Of a stretch of DNA of 64,000 nucleotides, positions 32,567-42,790 are shown in pieces. Numbering within the stretch: position 1 is the stretch's first letter; every line of letters begins with the position of its first letter. The notes under the pieces were generated by a model. The model was not told the origin of the DNA. It made no database searches and was given only the letters and a program-made list of their open reading frames with translations. The DNA is from Rhodomyrtus psidioides (taxonomy: Eukaryota > Streptophyta > Magnoliopsida > Myrtales > Myrtaceae): assembly GCA_021437785.1 (NCBI GenBank), contig JAILYB010000090.1:1-64000 (forward strand), written 5' to 3'. Made by a program: the position numbers and the translations under genes.

Positions 32567-33298
32567 TCACTGAGGGGGAGCAGTAAATCCAAAATGAGTT
32601 CTGACAAGCATCACAAAAAAGCTTAACTGACTCTCCATGCTATCCATGCCTTGCTTACAACCCACACTCCGGGAATCGAGGTCTACAAGCTTGAAGAAAA
32701 GGAGACGACATTTCTCCTTAAGTTCGTTCACCTTGGTGTTATAGTACTCGAACTCAAGCTCTAAGTCATGAGCCAGCACCCTCCCGCGAGCTATATCCAT
32801 GCTCAGGTCTTCAAGCCTTTCCTCCAACCAGGCACACTGGAACCTCAGCACGAAGTTGTGCTGGTCTTGCTCAAAGGCAGTGTCAAAAAGAGCCAGACGC
32901 TCCACCAAGTTGTCCCTCTCACGGACCAGCATCGAAACCTGGGCGTGGGCGTATTCAACAGCCCTTTTATGGTTATCGGCCGTTAGCAAGGCCAACATCA
33001 GGGACTCAGTTCGGTCCTGATAACGGGCTCGCACGATACCAGCCAAAGTGACCTCCCGGCTAGCAACTTCGTAAGCCTGCATGAAATTGTTAAAGAGAGT
33101 TGGGAAGATCACAAACTCCCTTTGCAGTTTCGTACCTTCAATACACGCAGTATCCAGGGCCGGAATCAGAGTACGAACTTCAACCTCAGCTTCAGGATGA
33201 TTGTTTATGTAGCCATAACCCCTACCCAAGAGGTGGTAAAATCTCTCCCATTGGGTCGAAGCTTCAGGTAAGGCAACAGGCATAGAGGAGGAATCCAT
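32567..33298 (-). CDS. Cargo gene 2a: 243-aa probable coiled-coil protein, paralogue of 1a
   Basis: An intact ATG-to-stop frame of exactly the length of gene 1a and alignable end to end without gaps. The best conserved parts are FYHLLGRGYGYI, REFVIFPTLFNNF, VSMLVRERDNLVERLAL, the LEERL helix and the C-terminus RTHFGFTAPPQ. Substitutions are spread over the protein while the frame is kept, as expected under purifying selection. It is predicted to be mostly helical. A TATA box lies about 104 bp upstream. It is divergently paired with the homeodomain-GARP gene 2b. Family unknown; no function is proposed beyond likely partnership with 2b, which is inference from repeated linkage. Confidence 0.8.
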   Translation of the reverse strand: MDSSSMPVALPEASTQWERFYHLLGRGYGYINNHPEAEVEVRTLIPALDTACIEGTKLQREFVIFPTLFNNFMQAYEVASREVTLAGIVRARYQDRTESLMLALLTADNHKRAVEYAHAQVSMLVRERDNLVERLALFDTAFEQDQHNFVLRFQCAWLEERLEDLSMDIARGRVLAHDLELEFEYYNTKVNELKEKCRLLFFKLVDLDSRSVGCKQGMDSMESQLSFFVMLVRTHFGFTAPPQ

Positions 33299-33400
33299 AT
33301 GCGATGGAATGACGGAGAAGAGAGTGAGAATGTGAAGAGTGTTTGAGAGGCTGAGTCTGATAAGGCTAAAGTGTTAATCTTCTTGACATCAATCTATCAC

Positions 33401-33412
33401 CTTATAAATGCT
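33401..33412 (-). promoter_or_regulatory. TATA box of cargo gene 2a
   Basis: The plus strand reads CTTATAAATG, giving CATTTATAAG upstream of the minus-strand gene, about 104 bp from its ATG. Confidence 0.6.
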
Positions 33413-33660
33413 CGAGTACAGGGAGAAGTGGTAATAATATTTTATGTGCAGTAGAGCCAAGCGGGTTTCGTTAATGCATCCCCGATGAGTCACGAATCCA
33501 CCACCGTCCTGTGATCTCGGGTTTTACGAAACATAATGGCGCCGAAAGGTGGGCAGGCTTGTTACTCTAGAGACTGGGCCAGGGGGACAAGCGTAGTGCT
33601 CGACAAAGCGAAATCAACGCAAGAGATCTTCAGGCTCCGTTCACGTAGAAAAGAGCAAAA

Positions 33661-33777
33661 AAGGACAAAGTGGGAATTACGAAGCCTTGAGAAAAACGCT
33701 CGTCAAGTAGCCATCACAAAAGGACGAAGTGGGAATCTCGAAACATTGAGAAGAGCGCTCGTCGGGTAGCCATCACC
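33661..33777. repeat. 59-bp direct duplication in the promoter region of module 2
   Basis: Two copies starting AAGGACAAAGTGGGAAT (33661) and AAGGACGAAGTGGGAAT (33720) and ending GTAGCCATCAC lie between genes 2a and 2b. This is a different repeat from the 139-bp array of module 1. Confidence 0.85.
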
Positions 33778-34008
33778 TTTGATCGAAGAACGGTGATCCG
33801 GCTCCTTTAACCTCTCAGAATTTGCAGAGAAAGTGAAGATCCAAGGAGGAACAAAGAAAGCTGAGTTAACGGAAAATCAAACAGTGATATCCCGGTCAAA
33901 ATGTTCAAGGGATTCTGTCATTTACTGGAAGCGCCAGACTTGGAGGTCTCCGAGCTTGAGCTACTGGAAGAGTTTGAAGATCTCAGGACCGAACCTGACA
34001 CGAGGGCC

Positions 34009-36063
34009 ATGGAGACCGATCCTTCTAATGATGAAACCCGCGGCTTGGTTAACGAGAACAGTACCCGCGACGGTTATCAGCGTCAGAAAGGGGAATATCT
34101 CAAACGCAACACTTCAGGTCAAGTCCATAAACTCGAATTGTTTTTCAGGGAATACCCCTATCCGGACATGGAACAGAAAATCAAAATGGGCCAGGAGATA
34201 GGGTGGGAGCCTCGGAAGGTCAAGTGCTGGTTTGAAAACAAACGAACCCGGCTGAAGCAGCAACGCGATCGGCACGAGTTAGCGGTTGTAAGGGAGGAAA
34301 ATGAAAAGCTTCGAATAAAAAACACTCAGTACAAAAAAGCTCTAAGCATCGCTATTTGCCTGGAGTGCGGTAACCCTGTTCCCACGGACGGAGTATTCAC
34401 TGAAGAGCCAGATCTGGGGGTTTATAATGCTCATTTGTTGCAATGCCCTTCGCAACATCTTTCGGAACAGGCGGGTACCGCCGAGGATCTACAAGAGGAA
34501 ACTAGTGCTATAAGGTCAAAGTCGACGCCCATTGTGGAAGGGAACATGCGTCATGACAAGTCGGGTCCGCTCGATGATGAACTCACCATCATGACCAGCC
34601 GATCTGAGACCACTAAATCCCCTCCAGAGCAACCTCCAACACGACCAGATTCCGAGAAGAGTAACCGCCAAGTTGCTGACACCACTTCGGCTAGCAAGAA
34701 AATAAGATTTCGTTGGACCCCGGAGTTTCATAGCAAATTTGTTGATGCAGTTCAACAGTTGGGGATCAGTTTTGCTTGCCCATTGCGCATACTCGAAATC
34801 ATGAACGTGCCGGGACTGACTAAAAATATGGTCAAGAATCACCTTTGGCGCTACAAGAAACTACTGAGAGATGGACGAGCGTCGCTAGACCAAGATAGAG
34901 GCGGTTCAACACGACCAGATTCCACGAAGAGTAGCCGCCGAGTTGCCAACCCTACTTCGGCTAGCAAGAAAACAAGGTTTTATTGGACCTCGGAGCTTCA
35001 TAGCAAATTTGTTGATGCAGTTCAACAGTTAGGGATCAGTTTGGCTCGCCCATCGCGCATACTCAAGATCATGAACATGCCGGAATTGGATAGAAATAAA
35101 GTCAGGAACCACCTTTGGTGCTACAAAAGACTACTGAGAGATGGACGAGTGGCGCTAGACCAAGAGAGAGGCAGTTCAAGTTTAAACGATGAGCATGGCT
35201 GTGATCGCAATCCTCATGAAGCAGGAAGCATCCAATCACCTCTTAACACCGATGGGACTGACAATTACACGGTCGATTGTTCAGGCATCAATCAGAGTAC
35301 TCCCATGGGTTATCCCAGTACTCCTCATGAGTATGTACCGCAATTTCAGCAAATCGGGACTCCCCAGTCTGAGCACCGACTGGCCGTTAATACTAGTCCT
35401 ACAGCGGATCTAACACTGGCAGGAGATGCACATACAATCTTGCGAGACGATTACGGAGATTCCGGCTCGAAGAATCAGGTGGTCCATGACGAAAATGGCA
35501 AAAAGATTCCTTCTCCAGTAGTCGACAATACTCAACCTGAGTGTCAGTCGCTCGATGGTTCAGACGATCTCCTTGAAAACATCTATTCTTGGTTCGATCG
35601 GCTGAATTCCCCCCTGAGTTACCCTGGTACTCCCCAAGAGTATGTACAACAATTTCAGCAGGTATGGACTCCCCAATTTGAGCACCAACCGATCGTTAGT
35701 GTTATTCCTACGGCGAATCCAGCATCGGGTACAAACCTACTGGACAACGATGAAAATACCAACTCGAGAAGTGAGGTTGTTCATGTCGAAAGTAGTGTGA
35801 GGAACCCATCGCCAACGGTTGAGGATGCCCGACTTGGGCGTCAATGGCTTGAAATTTCAAGCGAGTCCCTCAGTGAGCAACTCGGCGTGTGGATCACGCA
35901 TAAACCGAGAAACCAGGTTGTTCATGCCGAAAATGGGAGAAGTCCGTCACCAGCAATTAAGGATGCTCAACTTGGACGACTCGAGCGGTCGGACGATCTC
36001 CTGAATGAGCAACTCAGCCTATGGGTCAAGCATTTTGGAACAAGTGCATCTTCGCAGTCGTGA
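34009..36063 (+). CDS. Cargo gene 2b: homeodomain protein with two tandem GARP domains, 684 aa
   Basis: A paralogue of gene 1b. The frame is open from an ATG at 33901 (720 aa), but the ATG in GCCATGG at 34009 puts the homeodomain at about 26-84 and the cysteine pair (CLECG) at 117-121, exactly as in 1b, so it is preferred. The homeodomain third helix is CWFENKRTRLKQ, keeping Asn51 but with Gln50 to Glu. GARP 1 is about 231-286 (FRWTPEFHSKFVDAVQQLG, NVPGLTKNMVKNHLWRYKK) and GARP 2 about 321-376 (YWTSELHSKFVDAVQQLG, MPELDRNKVRNHLWCYKR). Two YPxTPxEYVxQFQQ repeats and three blocks (VVH..., then a leucine/tryptophan motif such as SDDLLENIYSWFDRL) fill the C-terminus. It is intronless, with no stop. 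Probably a nuclear DNA-binding protein. Confidence 0.88.
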   Translation: METDPSNDETRGLVNENSTRDGYQRQKGEYLKRNTSGQVHKLELFFREYPYPDMEQKIKMGQEIGWEPRKVKCWFENKRTRLKQQRDRHELAVVREENEKLRIKNTQYKKALSIAICLECGNPVPTDGVFTEEPDLGVYNAHLLQCPSQHLSEQAGTAEDLQEETSAIRSKSTPIVEGNMRHDKSGPLDDELTIMTSRSETTKSPPEQPPTRPDSEKSNRQVADTTSASKKIRFRWTPEFHSKFVDAVQQLGISFACPLRILEIMNVPGLTKNMVKNHLWRYKKLLRDGRASLDQDRGGSTRPDSTKSSRRVANPTSASKKTRFYWTSELHSKFVDAVQQLGISLARPSRILKIMNMPELDRNKVRNHLWCYKRLLRDGRVALDQERGSSSLNDEHGCDRNPHEAGSIQSPLNTDGTDNYTVDCSGINQSTPMGYPSTPHEYVPQFQQIGTPQSEHRLAVNTSPTADLTLAGDAHTILRDDYGDSGSKNQVVHDENGKKIPSPVVDNTQPECQSLDGSDDLLENIYSWFDRLNSPLSYPGTPQEYVQQFQQVWTPQFEHQPIVSVIPTANPASGTNLLDNDENTNSRSEVVHVESSVRNPSPTVEDARLGRQWLEISSESLSEQLGVWITHKPRNQVVHAENGRSPSPAIKDAQLGRLERSDDLLNEQLSLWVKHFGTSASSQS
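34639..35178 (+). repeat. 270-bp in-frame tandem duplication of the GARP segment
   Basis: Copies 34639-34908 and 34909-35178 (90 codons each) start with ACACGACCAGATTCC. Each encodes a TRPDS...SASKK linker plus a GARP domain and the tail LLRDGR..LDQ. The second copy has changed MNVPGLT to MNMPELD. Confidence 0.9.
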
Positions 36064-36841
36064 CCGGTACCGGCGACCGGACATCTGGTTCGAAGCTCGT
36101 GTGCTAAATCATTAGAAGGCTCAGGAGAGTGAGAGGTGAATACATCGAATGAATGTGTTACGGATTTCGTTGTAAAGTTCCCGCGGGAACATTGTAATTA
36201 ACGCTGAAAACTAATCGCTCTGAGTGTCAACATTACCCTTTGAACGTCTTCGGGCCAAGGGCCATGGATTAATCACTTAATCCGTGGAGCAAATTCCATG
36301 AACGATGACTATCACCCGCGGAGCATAATGGGATCTACCCCCATTCAGCACGAAATACGTTTGGTCACGAAGCCTCCCATTTGGTAAAACGATGTATCGT
36401 TCCTAAACGATCTTCAACCGAATACCAAAGTAATGTCTCATTTCTTTCCCTTCTCAGGTGTTAAACGTGGATAAATCACCCAAGGAGCCATCTGTTCAAA
36501 TAACAAAACAGACGTTGCCCAACCGGGGGCAGCTGAACCATTGATATTGCAAATATTCCAAGCATGGATAAGCGGATTTGATAGACGTGGTTCATATCAA
36601 TACGCGACGTCAGAACGGGATGAGAACCAAGAGTAAAGTTGTATTGTCCCAATTTGTCTTCAATTTGGGAATATGAGTTAACACTTGCTATTTATCCTTG
36701 ATAGGGACTCACCATCAAGGAGGACAAATTTTGACAACCTGTGTGCACTCGCAGGGGCACACGACCGAGGGTAAGATGTATCGTTCTAATTTTTTGAAAA
36801 ATTCATGAACGAACAATAACATGTTTCTTCCGCATTTTCAG

Positions 36842-36864
36842 GGATCTCCAGCCGCGGGGGACAG
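36842..36864 (+). other. Conserved 23-nt microexon-like block
   Basis: The block is preceded by CGCATTTTCAG and followed by GTAAGTATCC. It is the same length as, and matches 16 or more of 23 bases in, the counterpart at 964-986. Confidence 0.5.
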
Positions 36865-38973
36865 GTAAGTATCCCTTTCCCCAATCCATTGAAAATGTTG
36901 AATAAAAAATAGAGAAGAAAAGAAAAGCTTTTAGAATCTGATGTCTAGAAAAGACATAGGATTCTAACTTCATTGGCATTCATGTTTTGAAACATGAGGT
37001 TATCTGAACATGCATTGGGCATCATAAAATCCCATTGACGGGTAAAATTTTTGGAGAAAACGAAAGAGATTTCTCCAATCAAAAGTTGTTCAAAACTTTC
37101 AAAAGGACGTTTTCTCAAAAGACGAGAGGCAAAGCCTAGTCCAAACACGTCCTATACACACTTAAGAGAGAAATGGAGCGGATAAGACAGCAGAATCTGG
37201 ACCTACGGAAGTAGGGACCATTCGCAGCGATTACATGGGTTGGGACGACGGAGGCATTCGTTTCATATCCCCCAAACACTACAGGTGACCGTTGATAACC
37301 CCTTTGAACGGCGGTTTTCATTCTTAACCCTGTCAAGAACCACCCCACATCGGGGCAAAATGGAGGTGAGTCCAGCAGCATCAAGAGAAAATGGTTAGAA
37401 ATTTTCTTGCTCGGACTAACATTAATCTTTGTGTGTTGTTTATATGGTAATCCAAGTGCCATAGGATGATGAGAAGCATTCATTTCTCTATCCCACACAC
37501 CGAATCCTTTGCATAGCCAAGTTGAGCCTGCAGAATCATTTCATAAACCCGTTGGTGATCATTGCACATTCCAAGACGGATGCAGCATCACTTCAGAAAC
37601 GAAGAAGTTCAAGACTTAGGGTTTGCAAAAGAATTCCTAAGTTAATGTTTAACCTTGTTAGACCTTTGATCATAGGTCTAACGCGATCCTATGAAGATGA
37701 GAAAAAGTGGGATTTCAAAAATGAATGAGAAAAATCCACGGCATCGAGAAAAAGCAAAGTGCTTGGTAAAAGCAAGGCCGATGCTCATGAAAGTTGTTTG
37801 CTTGATCCCCAGTGAAACTTGGATGAAAAAAAAAGAAAAAAAAAAGAAAATTCTTAAAGGAGTCAAATAAAAAAAGCTGCTCCCCAAATGCTGCCAAGCA
37901 CAGAACAAAGACATGGAGAGAGTCGGTCTCTGAATGCAACAAGGGACGCTCTCTAAAGAGCTGGTGCACACCTCAAAATCGGTTGTACACCTCAAAAACT
38001 AAAGATGCAGAAAGGAAAAGACAGGAGGTAAATCAGCAATGATCACCAATGTCAAACTCGTCATGAATTCTGGGCCAAAAACAAGCCTTTTTCGGTCCCC
38101 AATCCTACCAACATCATAACCCTGAAACAGTCTTCTCTGACTAAGACACTTGGGTTAACATACAGCTCAGCTCGAAGAAGTACGAGCAAGACTATTTCTT
38201 TCTCATTTTTCAGGGTTCTTGACTTGTAAACCCGGAGCAGATGGTGAAAACTTTCATTCAATGACCTTGACTCAAAAGTGAGTCCCCCTTGAAGACCAAT
38301 ATCCAAACCCAACATTACGGTCCCGTGGAAGACCTCCCGACCGATCAAAATGTATGCGCTGCGAATGAGCCTAAAACCTAGGCACGGGTTAGTAGGGAAT
38401 CGAGTGTATCCCCTATAAAAAAAACACGATCGCAAAACAGGTGAGAAGACCTCATTGTCGAGAAATATTCCAATTGATGTTTTGAACAAACTCTTTTTGG
38501 AATTTTCAAACTGTTGATCCAGATTTTCCGTGCAAGGGATTTGTGATCACATTTGCATGTTGCAAGAATGCTTTGGATAACCCCCAGCATCAAAATGCAC
38601 ATTTCATGATTAAAACTTAAATCATACGGTTTTGTCAAAATGGACAGCCGTGGTCTTCCCAAAGATTACTAACGTTTTCTTGGTGAAGAAAAATCTTTCA
38701 GGCTCAAACTTATGCAGGATACTTGGAGAACCCAACTCCCAGAATGTCGCCTCAACAGATTCAAGTGAAGTTTTGTCAAAATAAAATCTTTCACTGCTTC
38801 AAAAAACTGAATTCCCGACAAACTTCGGGGTCTCAAAAAAAGGGGAAGAAAAATCCTTTTAAAAGAAAAAGTCCTATCAGACGTGGAGAACCCTCGTCCC
38901 AGGACCCATTTTCAAAATATCAAACAGTCTCATCGGACGTGGAGAACCCTCGTCATGAGACCCCTTTTCAAAC

Positions 38974-39470
38974 ATGGTAGATACCGCCTGAAGGGTCAAC
39001 ACAAGGTAGAAACCGCCTGAAGGGTCAACTCATGGTAGATACCGCCTGAAGGGTCAAATCAAAGGTAGATACCGCCTGAAGGGTCAATCAAAGGTAGATA
39101 CCGCCTGAAGGGTCAAATCAAAGGTAGATACCGCCTGAAGGGTCCAATCAAAGGTAGATACCGCCTGAAGGGTCAATCAAAGGTAGATACCGCCTGAAGG
39201 GTCAACACAAGGTAGATACCGCCTGAAGGGTCAACACATGGTAGATACCGCCTGAAGGGTCAACACAAGGTAGAAACCGCCTGAAGGGTCAAATCAAAGG
39301 TAGAAACCGCCTGAAGGGTCAACTCATGGTAGAAACAGCCTGAAGGGTCAAACCAAGGTAGAAACCGCCTGAAGGGTCAAACCAAGGTAGAAACCGCCTC
39401 AAGGGTCAACTTATTGGTAGATACCGCCTCAAGGGTCAACACGAAGTAGATACCGCCTTAAGGATCAACA
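38974..39470 (+). repeat. 27-28-bp minisatellite, about 17 units
   Basis: The unit is GGTAGATACCGCCTGAAGGG followed by TCAA and a variable short tail. It lies about 400 bp upstream of the polypurine tract. Confidence 0.95.
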
Positions 39471-39862
39471 CGAAGGTCTGATCCACCATACGGATTAAAA
39501 TCTCTAGCAAATCCCAAAGCGTGGGGATGCGCCTTCCTTAGGTTCCTACCAATTAGGAAGCCCATAATGGTATGACCTACCATACAGGTCAGAGGTTAAT
39601 CTCCCTAGGATTTTCTGTGACGAGTCCTAGGCATCTTCTTGAAAGTCGTCGCAACCGGCAGCATCCGACAGGTGAGCTTCAGGTAAGCCTCTCTCACTCC
39701 GGCCCATGTTCAAATTGTTAGAGCAAACCGGGGATTGATTTGAGCTTTTATCAATAGGCTTAAGGATCCGATGTCATAACATTTCTTCTCTCATTTTCCC
39801 AGTTGAGTCGGTTAGGAATCAGGTGCCACCTTATCTTTGAGAGAAACCTCTAACGAGATTCC

Positions 39863-39879
39863 TCTCAAAGAGGGGCAGC
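39863..39879 (+). other. Polypurine tract
   Basis: CAAAGAGGGGCAGC lies immediately before the 3' LTR start TGTTGACACC, the expected primer site for plus-strand DNA synthesis. Confidence 0.8.
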
Positions 39880-42650
39880 TGTTGACACCTGAGTTTTTAC
39901 CATTTATTATTGTGATTTTTATTCTTTAAAATTAATTAAAAATATAAAAAAGGTCATAAAATCACAAAATCAACTTTGGAAGCTTTGGTTTAACCTTAGG
40001 AACCAATTTTGAACAAAAAATATTTTTCGGTATTTTTAATATTTTTCGAGTTTATTCAATTATAAAAATACCCAAAAAATCAAAAAAATACCATTCGTGG
40101 TCAGAAAAATACCCAAAAATATTCGATAATTTTGTTTTAATTTCCTCTTCAAGTGTGTCACTTTAAATCTAAAAAATTCGGCTCGGGTCACTATGTTCCT
40201 TCACAAACATAAACCCGAACCGAGCCTAAAAAAAATCATTTTCGAGTCTTTTAGTTTTCAATTCTCACTTTTTATAAGCTATGACATTGGATTCTAAAGT
40301 CTTAAAGTGCAATTAGGTCAATTTGCCCTCCAATTTAATCAATTTTTACCAAAAGGGCTTAATTGCACATTTTTCTTTCAATTAGTCCCCGGTTTCACGG
40401 ATGTATACGTATGCTCTACGTATTTATACGTCATACGTATTTATACGTTATGCATATTTGTACTGTTTGGTAACCTCTTTAACTCTTGTAATAATAATAA
40501 TGGTTATTATTTTTAACACCTTTGTTAGTGCTTTTTTTAGCATTTTTGTATTGTGAGTGCTATTGTTAGTGTTATTTTTAAATAGCATTTTTGTATTATA
40601 AATTGTGAGTGCTATTGTTAGTGCTATTTTTAAATGACATTTATTTATCATAAATTGTGAGTGCTATTGTTAGTGCTATTTTTAAATGACATTTATTTAT
40701 CATAAATTGTGAGTGCTATTATTAGATAGAATTTATAATTGTTAGTGCTATTTTTAAATAGCATTTTTGTATTATAAATTGTGAGTGCTATTGTTAGTGC
40801 TATTTTTAAATAGCATTTTTGTATTATAAATTGTGAGTGCTATTGTTAGTGCTATTTTTAAATGTCATTTATTTGTGAGTGCTATTATTAGATAGAATTT
40901 ATAATTGTTAGTGCTATTTTTAAATAGCATTTTTGTATTATAAATTGTGAGTGCTATTGTTAGTGCTATTTTTAAATAGCATTTTTGTATTATAAATTGT
41001 GAGTGCTATTGTTAGTGCTATTTTTAAATGTCATTTATTTGTGAGTGCTATTTTTAGATAGAATTTATAATTGTTAGTGCTATTTTTAAATACAATTTAT
41101 TTGAAGGTATTTTTGGCTATAAAAGGATGGCAAGAGTTTTGAGGTTGGGAGGGGAGAGACATTTTGTAGAGTGTGCAAATTTTTGAGAGCTTAGAGAGAA
41201 GAACACAAACACTCTCTATATTCTCATAATCTTGAGCGAGCAAAATATACTAAGTTCGGAATATTGATTCCGCATATTGCTAGCACAATTGTTGTGGAGT
41301 TATTAGTCGTCTCCCCGTTCGTCAATTGGTGGTGCGTCCGAACTAGATGCCTAACACTTGTGGAGGCTGAGATCGAAGAACATCGAACCGACACCTCCGT
41401 TCAAGCACGCTACGAGAGGTAATCTATTTACTCCCTTTGAGACTTTGTGATTTTTTTCGATTGAAATGCACGAAGTACGCCTCTGGAGATACATGTGTGG
41501 GTTGTTATTTATTTCCGCTACGTGTTACGTGGATCCCAACAGTGGTATCAGAGCCAATCCTTAGGTGTTTTCGTGCATTTAATTGATTTTTTGCAATTTT
41601 TGCAATACTATGGCCAATATGTATTAACGAATTGTTCGTCTTACATGGCTAATGGAGATTGATTATTTTATATGATAAATTAATCAACGTAGCAAAAATT
41701 GAGACTAAATCAATTTTGAATCGAAAATTTATGGCTATCTTATTTTACGTAAAAATTCTGAATATGATTCAACGTAGAATTTTTATTGTGCCTTCCTAAG
41801 TTTTAAATTGTGAATTTATTACTTACGTGAAAGGGTGGTGATCATGGAAAAATCCCTAATCAATGTGATTGATGTATATATGAATGTATGATGATTATTT
41901 ATATATTTGGGGTTGTAATTATTAAATGGAGGCTGCGTACTCCTTTTATTTTTCATGTAATCTTTATTTTTAGCATAGTCAATTGTTGATGTAAATGCTA
42001 CGAGGATTACGTGGAGGAGCCTTTTAAGTCGGCGAGCTCTTTGGGGCCCAATTCTTGAAGAGTTCAAGAAACCAAGAAGAAGCGAAGAGCGGCTCTCCGT
42101 TATTAAAATATTAAAATGATTATATGTGGTCTCATTGGCTCGAGACCCATTAAATCATAATTCCATGATCACCACGTAGGATAGATATTTATGTGATTGA
42201 CATCTATTTATTTATTATGATTACGTGAGCATGTTAAACTGGTTAATGTGCAAAGTCAGACTTACCTCACCCAAAATTGTGCCTGCATGAAATCCTAGTT
42301 AGGAAAATCACTCGCATTAGGTACCGAAAGGGCGTTGGTAACGACACCAGCGTAACCAAGTCCCCGAACCCAAAATCTCTGGTTCCGTAGAACTGATCGA
42401 TCTCTCCCAATCGATCGGTAAGGTTTCCGGTCTACCCTCCAAGAAAGACCGGTGGCGACTCCAAATGCATGCACAAGTTGCACATGCCACCACGACCACA
42501 CTAAGGTCGAAAGCGATCGACTCTTATCGTTGAATCCTCCTGAAAAATACTCCCGCCGCGATTTGGTATGGGCCTGGGAGGGCTCGCACCGATCCAAGAC
42601 CCGTGATCGGTAATCCATTAGCCGCGTCCGCTTCCGGATGGGTCGCGACA
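39880..42650 (+). repeat. 3' LTR, 2771 bp
   Basis: Equal in length to the 5' LTR and with no difference noticed by eye. It includes the U3 array (40520-41105), TATA box (41117), embedded copia primer site (41543-41555) and U5 tRNA-like segment (42365-42391). Confidence 0.95.
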
Positions 42651-42655
42651 CATAC
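42651..42655. other. Target site duplication CATAC, right copy
   Basis: Matches the left copy at 24360-24364. Confidence 0.95.
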
Positions 42656-42790
42656 TAACCGTTGTACCAAAACCAGCCGGTTGCCAAGCAAATGGTAGGG
42701 TACATTGACCCCATGGCAAGATATATGGTTAACGTATATCGAAAGTCATACCCTGATTGGATGGACACAATCCCGTATCCAAGATGATTC
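42656..42790 (+). pseudogene. Gypsy gag remnant, right half
   Basis: The frame resumes after the TSD and reads MVGYIDPMARYMVNVYRKS then YPDWMDTIPYPR, the stretch that precedes the gag core in many plant gypsy elements. It ends at the copia LTR border (42791). Confidence 0.65.

Larger units (their letters stand above)
36064..39861 (+). other. 3' non-coding internal region of the 18.3-kb element
   Basis: After the 3' flank of gene 2b (to about 36230) the DNA becomes collinear with the 3' internal region of element 1. No pol or other gene is present. Minus-strand open stretches (37136-37498, 38061-38489) are not supported as proteins; the first reflects DNA homology with 479-694. Confidence 0.6.
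24365..42650 (+). mobile_element. Complete 18.3-kb non-autonomous Tat/Ogre-type LTR element carrying transcription-factor genes
   Basis: LTRs of 2771 bp (24365-27135 and 39880-42650) lie at a constant offset of 15515 bp with no indel, and I saw no base difference in the parts compared by eye. The element has TG...CA ends, a tRNA-Arg primer site, a polypurine tract and the TSD CATAC. It contains no gag, protease, reverse transcriptase or integrase. Where the related element 1 has gag, this one has about 7.3 kb of cargo (28930-36230): two divergent gene pairs, each a coiled-coil-type protein (minus) and a homeodomain-GARP protein (plus). The leader and 3' region are homologous to element 1, so a related autonomous Ogre-like element could supply the proteins in trans. 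The LTR match implies a young insertion. Confidence 0.92.

Noticed and set aside
33901..34008. Upstream in-frame ATG of cargo gene 2b as the main start
   Set aside because: Possible, but the start at 34009 gives exact agreement of homeodomain and cysteine-pair positions with gene 1b and has the better start context; kept as an alternative only.
37136..37498. Minus-strand ORF similar to the one at 479-694 as a conserved protein
   Set aside because: Similarity is at DNA level between homologous non-coding regions; frames and ends are not conserved and the strand is opposite to the element.
24365..42650. Ordinary host genes that happen to lie between two independent solo LTRs
   Set aside because: The two LTRs share the same CATAC duplication only at their outer borders, with primer site and polypurine tract at the inner borders, so one element spans the genes.
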